Assembly: GCA_005882715.1 (NCBI GenBank)
Contig: VBEI01000068.1
Coordinates: 1-11,248, forward strand
From: Chloroflexota bacterium
GTDB taxonomy: Bacteria > Chloroflexota > Dehalococcoidia > SM23-28-2 > RBG-16-64-32
DNA length: 11,248 bases
Reading direction: 5' to 3'
In this document: positions 1-6,972 of the stretch, one piece after another
Position numbering within the stretch: the first letter of the stretch is position 1
Layout of the letters: every line of letters starts with the position of its first letter
Notes under the pieces: model-generated
The model's input: only the letters and a program-made list of their open reading frames with translations
Database searches by the model: none
What the model was told of the DNA's origin: nothing
Made by a program: the position numbers and the translations under genes

Positions 1-1
1 C

Positions 2-931
2 GTCCGGCAATGGATGCAAAAGTTCGGCATCTGGGTGGTCGTGGGGGCATCGCTGTGGCTGACATATCATCTGTTCGACGCCTACGATGTCGGCGCCATT
101 TGGGACCGCAGCGGCGAAGGTGGGTTCCCAAACTTCTTCCAGGGCGTAGACCTTGTCGTCGCGCTGCCTATCTCGTGGTTGCCCCTTGTCTGCGACTACA
201 ACCGGTTCGCCCGGCGCGGCTCGGCGGGGGCTATCGCGACCTATATCGGATACAGCGTGGCGAACGCCTGGTTCTTTGCATTGGGCGTGTTCTACGTGCA
301 GGCCCTCCAAACCGACCCCGGTGGGTTCATCGATTCGCTGGTGACGATGTTGCTGCCTCTCTCGGCTGGATGGCTGGCGCTGATCGTGCTGCTCGCGGGC
401 GAAACCGACGAGGGGTTCGCTAATGTCTATTCGACGGCGGTCTCGATACAAAATCTTGCGCCGAAGCTTCGACATGCCCTGATTGCGGTGGCGGTAGGCG
501 TCATCGCGGTAATAATTGCCATTAGCATCGACCTGGTGCAGTACGAGAACTTCCTGTTGCTCATCGGGGGGGTGTTCGTACCGGTTTTCGGCATCTTCAT
601 CGCGGATTACTTCATCGTCCGGCGGCGCAGCTACGAGATGGAAGAGCTATATCGCGGGCCCGGCGCGTACTGGTACACAAAGGGCGTGAGTCTGCTTGCC
701 GTTACTGTTTGGGTGACCGGGTTCCTGGTCTATTCGCTCGCGGCACAACCGCCGTGGCTCCTCGAGAACGCAGATTTCATCTCTTGGGCGCCCACCTGGG
801 CGACGCACATCGGCGGGACAATGCCGGCGCTGGTTTTCAGCTTCGTCGCCTACTGGGCGGGCGCGCAATGGTTGCTGCGACCAAGGCGAGCCGAGGCCTC
901 AGCGATACCGGCAAGCGCTGAGGGAAGTTGA
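2..931 (+). CDS. cytX: NCS1-family permease, CytX-type hydroxymethylpyrimidine transporter (5' truncated)
   Basis: This is the C-terminal part of a cytosine/purine/thiamine (NCS1) permease. The reading frame is already open at base 2 with no start codon before the window edge, so the gene is cut at its 5' end. About 309 residues remain of a family length near 440. Several hydrophobic helices are visible. Two family signatures stand out: a DYNRFARRG segment like the NCS1 'DYSRY' motif, and ETDEGFANVYSTAVSIQNL, which resembles the CytX version of the helix 8-9 region. The protein would sit in the inner membrane and import a pyrimidine. Its place directly before thiG, with 10 to 34 bases between them, points to the thiamine precursor HMP as the substrate. 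Substrate assignment rests on context. A cytosine or allantoin permease is the alternative. Confidence 0.82.
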   Translation, partial: VRQWMQKFGIWVVVGASLWLTYHLFDAYDVGAIWDRSGEGGFPNFFQGVDLVVALPISWLPLVCDYNRFARRGSAGAIATYIGYSVANAWFFALGVFYVQALQTDPGGFIDSLVTMLLPLSAGWLALIVLLAGETDEGFANVYSTAVSIQNLAPKLRHALIAVAVGVIAVIIAISIDLVQYENFLLLIGGVFVPVFGIFIADYFIVRRRSYEMEELYRGPGAYWYTKGVSLLAVTVWVTGFLVYSLAAQPPWLLENADFISWAPTWATHIGGTMPALVFSFVAYWAGAQWLLRPRRAEASAIPASAEGS

Positions 932-965
932 GGGGACTACAATGGAATCTGAACGGGGAACGCTA

Positions 966-1763
966 ATGGACGGTACTACGATGATTGACGACCCACTGAT
1001 CATCGCCGGACGCGAGTTCCGCTCCCGGCTTATCGTCGGCACCGGCAAATACCGGACGATGGAAGAGATGCGGGACGCAATCGAAGCTTCGGGCGCGGAA
1101 ATGGTGACGGTCGCCATCCGGCGCCTGCCCCTGGACAGGCCGGACGAAGAGAACCTGATGGACCACCTCGATTGGGGACGGTACACGATCCTGCCCAACA
1201 CAGCCGGATGCCGGACGGTGGATGAGGCACTATTCACCGCACGGTTGGCTCGCGAACTGACTGGTTCTACTTGGGTGAAGCTCGAGGTGATCCCTGATCC
1301 GCAATATCTGCTGCCAGACCCGATCGCGACGCTCCAGGCAGCCGAGCAGTTGATCCGGGAAGGCTTTGTAGTCTTGCCCTACATCCACGCGGACCCCATC
1401 CTCGCCCGGCGCCTGGAGGAGATTGGGTGTGCGACGGTGATGCCTCTCGGCTCGCCCATCGGCTCCGGCCGCGGCATTTTCACGCGTGAGGAGATCGAGA
1501 TCATCATCGAGCGCGCGTCGGTGCCCGTCGTGGTAGACGCAGGACTCGGTGCGCCGTCCGACGCCTCGCTGGCATTGGAGATTGGGGCCGACGCAGTGCT
1601 GGTCAATTCGGCAATCGCGCAGGCCAAGGACCCGGTCGCGATGGCGGAGGGCTTTCGGCTCGGAGTGGAAGCGGGTCGCAAGGCCTACCTGGCGGGCCGG
1701 ATCGCGCGCAAAGAGCTCGCCGAAGCATCTAGCCCTCTCGAAGGCGTCGCCCGACCGGCGTGA
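966..1763 (+). CDS. thiG: Thiazole synthase ThiG
   Basis: ThiG condenses deoxyxylulose 5-phosphate, dehydroglycine and the sulfur from ThiS thiocarboxylate into the thiazole phosphate of thiamine, in the cytoplasm. The family is unmistakable: FRSRLIVGTGKY near the N-terminus, the TVAIRR strand, WVKLEVIPDP containing the Schiff-base lysine (K105 from this start), GSPIGSGRGI, and VVVDAGLGAPSDA with the phosphate-binding and catalytic Asp region. From ATG 966 it is 265 residues, close to the usual ~256. The start is uncertain. ATG 966 follows GGGGAA by 5 bases. ATG 942, eight codons upstream, follows AGGGG by about 7 bases. ATG 981 would begin at MIDDPLII, nearest the start of the conserved core. 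The gene is co-directional with cytX, and its stop overlaps the start of the ThiE/TenI-like gene (TGATG), which indicates translational coupling. Confidence 0.96.
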   Translation: MDGTTMIDDPLIIAGREFRSRLIVGTGKYRTMEEMRDAIEASGAEMVTVAIRRLPLDRPDEENLMDHLDWGRYTILPNTAGCRTVDEALFTARLARELTGSTWVKLEVIPDPQYLLPDPIATLQAAEQLIREGFVVLPYIHADPILARRLEEIGCATVMPLGSPIGSGRGIFTREEIEIIIERASVPVVVDAGLGAPSDASLALEIGADAVLVNSAIAQAKDPVAMAEGFRLGVEAGRKAYLAGRIARKELAEASSPLEGVARPA

Positions 1764-2449
1764 TGAGAGCTGCTCCGGAAGGGGCAGGACGACAGACCTC
1801 GTCGTCCGCTCGCTTACCCGTCCCCTGTCTGATGTTAATCACGGACCGGCGGATCGCGGGAAGTGCGGGTGCTCTGGTTGACGCGGTCGCGGAAGCGGTC
1901 GAGGGAGGCGTCACCGCCGTCCAGCTGCGCGAAAAAGATCTTCCTCCGGAAGAGTTACTTCCTCTGGCGCGGCTGCTGCGGGCCGTGACGCGAAACCAAG
2001 CGGCCTTCATCCTGAACGGCCCCCTCGAAGTTGCCCTTGCCGCCGAGGCAGACGGTGTTCATCTCCCGGAAAATGCAGTAATGGTCGAAAGGCCCCAGCG
2101 TCCCTTCTTGATCGGGCGCTCCGTGCACTCGCTGGAAGCGGCCGAGAGAGCCCGGGCCGAGCGTAGCGATTACCTGATCGCGGGCCCCATTTTCGAGACC
2201 GCCTCACACCCGGATGCCACGCCGGCTGGTCTCGGACTTATCGCGTCTACTGCCGGGGCCGTCGCAGTCCCAGTTCTGGCTGTTGGCGGGATCACTGATC
2301 GGCGAGTGCGCGATGTCGTTCGCGTCGGGGCCAGCGGCGTTGCGGTGATTTCCTCCATCTTGTCCGCACAGTCGCCGGGTAGGGCCGCGCAAGCGCTAAG
2401 AACCGAGCTCGATGAGGCGTGGACGGCGACGGGTAGGCGCTGTGATTAA
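1763..2449 (+). CDS. tenI: ThiE/TenI-superfamily protein, probable thiazole tautomerase TenI
   Basis: A TIM-barrel of the thiamine-phosphate-synthase superfamily, 228 residues from ATG 1763 (GTG 1760 is an alternative). Visible signatures are CLMLITDRR, VQLREKD (residues 53-59), IGRSVHSLEAA (118-127), AGPIFETA (140-147) and the phosphate loop VLAVGGI. The ThiE positions that bind Mg2+ and pyrophosphate look lost: the usual IxND reads ILNG (G86), the GQED acid region reads LPEN (residues 101-104), and TKKD reads SHPD. The GRSVHSLEEA and FET strings match TenI as I remember it, and TenI sits beside thiO, thiS and thiG in Bacillus. However, the tautomerase His of the TenI 'GHxFET' motif is Pro142 here. 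I favour TenI or a third subfamily over true ThiE. Automatic annotation would probably say thiamine phosphate synthase. The first ~20 residues precede the conserved fold and may be over-called; a Met at residue 24 begins MLITDR. Confidence 0.85.
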   Translation: MRAAPEGAGRQTSSSARLPVPCLMLITDRRIAGSAGALVDAVAEAVEGGVTAVQLREKDLPPEELLPLARLLRAVTRNQAAFILNGPLEVALAAEADGVHLPENAVMVERPQRPFLIGRSVHSLEAAERARAERSDYLIAGPIFETASHPDATPAGLGLIASTAGAVAVPVLAVGGITDRRVRDVVRVGASGVAVISSILSAQSPGRAAQALRTELDEAWTATGRRCD

Positions 2450-2645
2450 GATCGTAGTCAATGGGAAAGATACTGAAATTGAGGGTTTCCAGTCTGTGTT
2501 CGGTCTGTTAGACTGCCTTAACATAAACCCGCTCCAGGTGGCCGTCGCTATCAACGGCGAGGTTCTGCCGAGGGACTCATGGGCTCAGACCGAAATCCGC
2601 GCCGGTGACACACTAGAGATCGTCCGCGCCGTCGGCGGCGGATAA
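2442..2645 (+). CDS. thiS: Sulfur carrier protein ThiS
   Basis: ThiS is the ubiquitin-like carrier whose C-terminal glycine is adenylated (by ThiF) and thiocarboxylated, then gives sulfur to ThiG. From GTG 2442 the product is 67 residues, the standard ThiS length. It begins MIKIVVNGKDTEI, contains VAVAINGEVLPRDSW in the middle, and ends DTLEIVRAVGGG with the essential terminal Gly-Gly. A GGGTAGG purine-rich stretch lies 4 bases before the GTG. A longer version from ATG 2412 would add ten arginine-rich residues not typical of the family, so GTG is preferred. The gene overlaps the end of the preceding ThiE/TenI-like gene by 8 bases, suggesting coupled translation. No thiF is in the window. Confidence 0.95.
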   Translation: MIKIVVNGKDTEIEGFQSVFGLLDCLNINPLQVAVAINGEVLPRDSWAQTEIRAGDTLEIVRAVGGG

Positions 2646-2673
2646 CCAGCGAGGAGTGTAGTCTGCCGCACGG

Positions 2674-3798
2674 ATGGTCTATCAATCTGCCAAACGCATG
2701 AAGGTAGTAATCGCCGGCGGTGGCGTGATCGGTTCCGCGATCGCCTTCTACCTGACAGCCGCTGGTGCGGACGCCGTCCTCGTCGAGCGGGGAGAGCTTG
2801 CAGGCGAGGCGTCAGGCGCCGCTGCCGGCCTACTGGTACCGCCGGACAGGGCGGCCGCGCCCGGCCCATTCCGTGACATTTGCCTGGCAAGCCTGGCGCT
2901 TTACCGCCCCGTGATCGAGAGAGTCCAGCGTGAGTCCGGGATCGACGTGCAATGCCTTGGAGCTGGGATTCTGATCGTCGCGCAAACAGAATCGCGGGTG
3001 GCGCTACTGCAGGCGCATGCCCGGTGGCAAACGGAGCACGGCGTACCCACGCGCTGGCTGAAACGAGCGGAGTTGAGCGAACTCGAGCCTGCACTCTCGC
3101 CGCAAGTGCACGGTGCCGCCTTTTCCGAGGGTGAGCTGAACGTAGACCCTGGCCAGGTCACCCGGGCCTTCGCGTTTGCCGCCAAGGCCCGGGGCGCTGA
3201 CTTGAGGACCGGGACGATGCTAACGGGGTTCCTGGGCCGCGGGTCGCGCGTCACCGGCGTAAGCACCAATCTGGGCGATATACCTGATGCCGATTGCGTA
3301 GTGCTCGCAGCGGGCCCGTGGACGGAAGCGTTGGCGCGGAGACTCGGCGCAAAGGTGCCTACACCACCGAGGCGCGGGCAGATGATAGCTTACCGAGCCG
3401 ACGCGGTCAGGCATGCGATCTGGGGTGAAGACGGCTATCTCGTGCCAAAAGCAGGCGGCCTTCTTTACGCAGGCGCGACGGTGGAGGACGTGGGCTTCCG
3501 TAAACGGACCACGCCTCGCGCGTTGGCCGGGCTGCGCCGCATGGCGGCGGTGCTGGTACCGGGGCTCCGTCGCGCTCAGGTCGCCAGCGAGTGGGCCGGG
3601 TTGCGGCCCGGCTCTCCGGACGACCTTCCGACAATCGGACGGCTGCCGGAGAAAGACAACGTCTATCTGGCGACAGGCCACTTTCGCAACGGTATTCTCT
3701 TAGCGCCCATCACCGGGAAACTGATCTCACAGCTTATCGTTGAGGGCCGGACTGATATGCCCCTGGAACCCTTCAGCCCTGCACGGTTCGCTGCTTAG
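2674..3798 (+). CDS. thiO: Glycine oxidase ThiO (FAD-dependent)
   Basis: ThiO oxidises glycine with O2 to dehydroglycine (iminoacetate) and H2O2, feeding ThiG. It is the aerobic counterpart of the radical enzyme ThiH. The N-terminus carries the FAD Rossmann motif GGGVIG (residues 15-20) with the ribose-binding acid at the end of strand 2 (VLVERG, E38). EASGAAAGLLVPP matches the DAO-superfamily flavin region. The C-terminal part contains WAGLRPGSPDDLPTIG, whose Arg corresponds to the carboxylate-binding Arg of Bacillus glycine oxidase, and ATGHFRNGILLAPITG. The length of 374 fits the family (~370). The start is unsure: GAGGAG lies 17 bases before ATG 2674, while ATG 2698 begins exactly at the conserved MKVVIAGGG but shows no ribosome site. 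It lies 28 bases after thiS and is the last gene of the operon. Other DAO-type amine oxidases look similar, but context settles ThiO. Confidence 0.93.
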   Translation: MVYQSAKRMKVVIAGGGVIGSAIAFYLTAAGADAVLVERGELAGEASGAAAGLLVPPDRAAAPGPFRDICLASLALYRPVIERVQRESGIDVQCLGAGILIVAQTESRVALLQAHARWQTEHGVPTRWLKRAELSELEPALSPQVHGAAFSEGELNVDPGQVTRAFAFAAKARGADLRTGTMLTGFLGRGSRVTGVSTNLGDIPDADCVVLAAGPWTEALARRLGAKVPTPPRRGQMIAYRADAVRHAIWGEDGYLVPKAGGLLYAGATVEDVGFRKRTTPRALAGLRRMAAVLVPGLRRAQVASEWAGLRPGSPDDLPTIGRLPEKDNVYLATGHFRNGILLAPITGKLISQLIVEGRTDMPLEPFSPARFAA

Positions 3799-3897
3799 AG
3801 TGGCTCTGCCTTCGACGCGTGGAGTCAACAAGACTTCTAACTCTTGACCGGTGGTGTACACTTCCCGGCTGCCCCTCCACGGTCGAAAGTCCGATCC

Positions 3898-3944
3898 TTA
3901 GCGACCGTCGCCGGCGGGCCGCTAACGGCGAGGGCTTACGCCCT
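3898..3944. terminator. GC-rich dyad cluster between convergent thiO and DoxX-like gene
   Basis: The 144-bp gap between the ends of thiO and the DoxX-like gene holds several inverted repeats. TTAGCG (3898-3903) pairs with CGCTAA (3920-3925), and AGGGC (3931-3935) pairs with GCCCT (3940-3944) around a TTAC loop, overlapping the stop codon of the opposite gene. Such a cluster between convergent genes could end transcription from both sides. There is no clear T-run after either hairpin, so it is not a textbook intrinsic terminator. Earlier in the gap, CAAGA/TCTTG and GTCAA/TTGAC form a second, weaker nested dyad at about 3824-3848. Confidence 0.3.
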
Positions 3945-4908
3945 ACGAATTGACAATGTACCCTTGGGGGTCGACCTCGATCACGCCGTCATCTCTCAGG
4001 TTGTTCTCCCGATCGTTGGGGTCGTCCCGCAGGGTCGTCTCGATGAAGTACGCGGTATCGCGCTTGTCCACGGTGTACTGGGCGTCCTTGTAGCGGGGGC
4101 TGGTGGCCTTCAAGAGAACGACAACGTTGTCACCGTGGTCCTGCAGGTTCAGCTGGAAGCCGGCGAGCGCCTTCTTCGCCTCGGGGCCTACCTCGCCCGG
4201 GTAGATCTGGAAGGCGTACTGCTTGTAGCGCCAGTCGTCGAAGCGAATGGAGGGTGGTTGAGCCGGTGTGGCGGCGGGTCCAGTGCTTGCGCGCGGGCTT
4301 GCTTGCGGCGCCGGCGTCCCGGCATTAGTGAGCGCGGCGACGGACCCTTCCGGCAGGCTCTCGCCTCCGCTTCCCATTGCGTACAGCGCGAGCCCCGTGG
4401 TCAAGACGAGCGCTAGGAGACCGGCGCCGGCGCCCGCCCTCAGTTGCCAGGCGGACCGGCGGGCCGCCGCTAGATCTCCGAGGGCGCGGCCAGGCGATTT
4501 CGTCGCGAAGAGAGTGGGCAGGAGGTTATCGAGTTGCCAGGAGCGCACAGGATCAATGGCCAGCGCGACGGCGAGCGCGAGGAGACCGAGGTCACGCACG
4601 ACCACATCGTTAATCCCGTCGTCCCACCAGAGACCGAAGAGGATCTCCAGTATCAAACCCGACGCCAGTAGACACCCCGGAAGGTAAAACACGCCGAGGA
4701 CGACAGATGTGGCAGCAAGAAGGAGCAGGAAGCCATGCAGAAGGACCAACTGATCGACAGCGACGGGCGAAACGTCCGTCACGAACGAAGGCACGAATAC
4801 CGTCCAATCAGAGGGCGTGCGCAGCTCCTGGACCGCGAACCAGCACATGACAAAGCCGAGGCCCAGACGCATGAGGAAGTGTCTGGCGGCATTCCGATCC
4901 CGTATCAT
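3943..4908 (-). CDS. DoxX-like membrane protein with exported C-terminal domain, function unknown
   Basis: A 321-residue membrane protein from ATG 4908, which follows GGAGG (4914-4918) by 5 bases. Frames opening at GTG 4920 or ATG 4911 would overlap or crowd that ribosome site. Residues 1-120 hold four hydrophobic helices (about 12-29, 53-76, 79-94, 104-118) in a DoxX-like pattern beginning RLGLGFVMCWFAVQEL. A basic loop follows, then a fifth helix (158-177). Next comes an Ala/Pro/Thr/Ser-rich linker (about 196-220) and a ~100-residue polar domain starting IRFDDWRYKQYAFQIYPGE and ending VDPQGYIVNS. The basic loop before helix 5 places the C-terminal domain outside the membrane by the positive-inside rule. 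I do not recognise that domain. The gene lies 157 bases downstream of dnaK on the same strand and converges with thiO. DoxX relatives are loosely tied to quinone or redox chemistry, but no function can be assigned here. Confidence 0.85.
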   Translation of the reverse strand: MIRDRNAARHFLMRLGLGFVMCWFAVQELRTPSDWTVFVPSFVTDVSPVAVDQLVLLHGFLLLLAATSVVLGVFYLPGCLLASGLILEILFGLWWDDGINDVVVRDLGLLALAVALAIDPVRSWQLDNLLPTLFATKSPGRALGDLAAARRSAWQLRAGAGAGLLALVLTTGLALYAMGSGGESLPEGSVAALTNAGTPAPQASPRASTGPAATPAQPPSIRFDDWRYKQYAFQIYPGEVGPEAKKALAGFQLNLQDHGDNVVVLLKATSPRYKDAQYTVDKRDTAYFIETTLRDDPNDRENNLRDDGVIEVDPQGYIVNS

Positions 4909-4956
4909 CATCACCTCCACATCACGGCCTGCGCCGTGAACAGCATCCCACTCTTC

Positions 4957-4977
4957 TTCAATACGATTGTATTCGAA
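4957..4977. promoter_or_regulatory. AT-rich inverted repeat with a -10-like box upstream of the DoxX-like gene
   Basis: In an otherwise GC-rich leader, AATAC (4960-4964) and GTATT (4969-4973) form a dyad around GATT. It is flanked by TTC on the left and GAA on the right, with one base out of register. Read on the - strand the same bases contain TACAAT (4972-4967), a 5-of-6 match to the sigma70 -10 box, about 59 bases before the preferred ATG at 4908. No convincing -35 hexamer lies 17 bases upstream. It may be a promoter overlapped by an operator, giving the DoxX-like gene its own transcription apart from the dnaK operon. Confidence 0.35.
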
Positions 4978-5065
4978 GTGCCGGCGCTGGGCGCGACGCC
5001 TGGCCGCCCCTTCGGCCCGTGCCTGACCTCCAGTGTCTGACCGCTTAGTTCCGGCGCGTCCGGAG

Positions 5066-6967
5066 CTATACCTCCCGGTACTCGCCCTCCACGGTGCCTT
5101 CTTCCGCGGGCGCTTCGCCTTCGCCCTCCGGCGGCGCGCCTTCGGCCGTTCCGTCTCCCGGCTGGCCGTAGATGGCTGAGCCAGCCCGCTGCAACGTCTC
5201 GCTGAGCGCCGTCATGGCGTTGCGGATGGTCTCCGCTGAGCTGCTGTCGGAGGAAAGCGCATCGCGGACGTCCTTTATGCGGCCTTCGATGTCTGCGCGA
5301 ACGTCCGCCGGTATCTTCTCGCCCGATTCGCGAACCGTCTTCTCGGCTGTGTAGGCCAGGGAGTCGGCCTGGTTGCGCACCTCGACCTCCTCGCGCCGCT
5401 TCGAGTCCTCTTCGGCGAAGGACTCGGCGTCCTTCTTCATCTTCTCAATCTCATCCGGCGAGAGGCCCGTGCCGGCCTGGATCGTGATCTTCTGTTCACG
5501 GCCCGTGCCCTTGTCGCGGGCGGAAACGTGGAGAATACCGTTTGCGTCGATATCGAATGCTACTTCGATCTGCGGCATTCCGCGCGGCGACGGCAGGATT
5601 CCGTCAAGTATGAACCGCCCGAGCGACTTGTTGTCGGCGGCCATCGAGCGTTCGCCCTGGATTACGTGTATCTCCACCGACGTCTGGTTGTCGGCCGCTG
5701 TCGAGAAGATCTGCGACTTTGATGTCGGGATCGTCGTATTGCGCGGGATGATGGGCGTCGCCACGCCTCCCAGCGTCTCGATACCCAGCGTCAGCGGCGT
5801 CACATCCAGCAGAAGCACCTCGCGGACGTCACCCTTGAGGACGCCGGCCTGGATCGCTGCCCCCACGGCGACGACTTCGTCGGGGTTCACGCCCTTGTGC
5901 GGCTCGCGTCCGAAGAACTTCTTGACCGTCTCTTGCACCAAGGGCATTCGCGTCTGCCCACCGACGAGGATCACCTCGCCTACCTGGTCTGCCGTTACTT
6001 TGGCGTCCTCGAGTGCTTGGCGGCAGGGCCCGATTGTGTCCTCCACCAGCTCTCCAACTAGCTGTTCCAGCTTGGCGCGGGTGAGCTTAATCGCCAGGTG
6101 TTTCGGACCCGAGGCGTCGGCAGTCACGAAAGGAAGGTTGACCTCGGTCTCCTGGGTGCTGGAAAGCTCGACCTTGGCTTTTTCCGCCGCCTCTTTCAAG
6201 CGTTGGAGGGCCATCCGGTCCTGCTTGAGGTCGATCCCCTGGTCTTTCTTGAACTCGTCTATCAACCAATCGATGATGCGCTGGTCGAAGTCGTCGCCGC
6301 CCAGGTGGGTGTCGCCGTTCGTTGCTTTGACGTGGAACGTCCCCTCGCCGATCTCGAGGATCGAGATGTCGAACGTCCCGCCACCAAGGTCGTATACGGC
6401 GATCACCTTCTCGTCCGACTTGTCCAGCCCGTAGGCGAGCGCGGCGGCCGTCGGCTCGTTGATGATGCGAAGAACGTTCAGCCCCGCGATCTCTCCGGAG
6501 GCCTTCGTCGCCTGCCGCTGCGAGTCGTTGAAGTATGCGGGCACAGTTATGACCGCCTCGGTCACCTGGTCGCCCAGGTACGCTTCCGCATCGGCCTTCA
6601 GCTTCTGCAAAATCATCGCGCTGAGCTCGGGCGGCGAGTAGGACTTGTCGCCCATCCAGACGCGCGCGTCGCCGTTGGATGCGGCGTCGATCTTGTAGGG
6701 CAGGATCTTGAGGTCACGCTGCACTTCGGGGTCGTCGAAGCGGCGGCCCATCAGGCGCTTGATCGAGAACACGGTGTTATCCGGGTTCGTCACGCCCTGA
6801 CGCTTCGCCACCTGCCCGACGAGCCGCTCGCCGTTCTTCGAGATCGCGACGACGGACGGCGTCGTCCGGCCGCCCTCGGCGTTGGGCACCACGACGGGCT
6901 CGCCGCCTTCCATTACCCCGACGCAGCTATTTGTTGTTCCCAGGTCTATTCCAATTGCTCTAGGCAT
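5066..6967 (-). CDS. dnaK: Chaperone protein DnaK (Hsp70)
   Basis: Full-length cytoplasmic Hsp70, 633 residues, which binds unfolded peptides in an ATP cycle with DnaJ and GrpE. The nucleotide domain shows GIDLGTTNS (6-14), K70, INEPTAAALAYGL (E171), YDLGGGTFDIS (T199) and VGGQTRMP (335-342). These positions match E. coli numbering exactly, including the stretch around MGRRFDDPEVQRD that is the Gram-negative-type insert. The interdomain linker VLLLDVTP follows at 384-391, then the substrate domain, helical lid and an acidic, glycine-rich tail ending VEGEYREV. ATG 6967 is chosen because AGGAG (6976-6980) stands 8 bases before it. A start at GTG 6976 would overlap that site. The ribosome site lies within the last codons and stop of the preceding 81-residue ORF, so translation is probably coupled. 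It is the third gene after hrcA; dnaJ does not follow. Confidence 0.98.
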   Translation of the reverse strand: MPRAIGIDLGTTNSCVGVMEGGEPVVVPNAEGGRTTPSVVAISKNGERLVGQVAKRQGVTNPDNTVFSIKRLMGRRFDDPEVQRDLKILPYKIDAASNGDARVWMGDKSYSPPELSAMILQKLKADAEAYLGDQVTEAVITVPAYFNDSQRQATKASGEIAGLNVLRIINEPTAAALAYGLDKSDEKVIAVYDLGGGTFDISILEIGEGTFHVKATNGDTHLGGDDFDQRIIDWLIDEFKKDQGIDLKQDRMALQRLKEAAEKAKVELSSTQETEVNLPFVTADASGPKHLAIKLTRAKLEQLVGELVEDTIGPCRQALEDAKVTADQVGEVILVGGQTRMPLVQETVKKFFGREPHKGVNPDEVVAVGAAIQAGVLKGDVREVLLLDVTPLTLGIETLGGVATPIIPRNTTIPTSKSQIFSTAADNQTSVEIHVIQGERSMAADNKSLGRFILDGILPSPRGMPQIEVAFDIDANGILHVSARDKGTGREQKITIQAGTGLSPDEIEKMKKDAESFAEEDSKRREEVEVRNQADSLAYTAEKTVRESGEKIPADVRADIEGRIKDVRDALSSDSSSAETIRNAMTALSETLQRAGSAIYGQPGDGTAEGAPPEGEGEAPAEEGTVEGEYREV

Positions 6968-6972
6968 AGGTA

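Noticed and set aside
1..20. Start codons at 10 or 14 as the true beginning of the permease gene
   Set aside because: The frame is open to the window edge, and the protein from there lacks the N-terminal helices of NCS1 permeases, so the gene begins outside the window.
931..966. Riboswitch or promoter between cytX and thiG
   Set aside because: The gap is far too short for a TPP riboswitch and holds only candidate ribosome sites. Any riboswitch would lie upstream of cytX, outside the window.
3844..4416. 190-residue open frame on the + strand after thiO
   Set aside because: It is antisense to the DoxX-like gene, has no ribosome site, and shows hydrophobic stretches that only mirror the opposite strand.
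5050..5064. Hairpin TCCGG/CCGGA just after the dnaK stop as a terminator
   Set aside because: The stem is only 5 bp and no T-run follows in the direction of transcription. It is too weak to call.
5373..6434. 353-residue, Ser-rich open frame on the + strand antisense to dnaK
   Set aside because: The Ser/Thr/Pro bias is what antisense translation of Gly/Asp/Glu-rich dnaK gives. There is no ribosome site or known domain.
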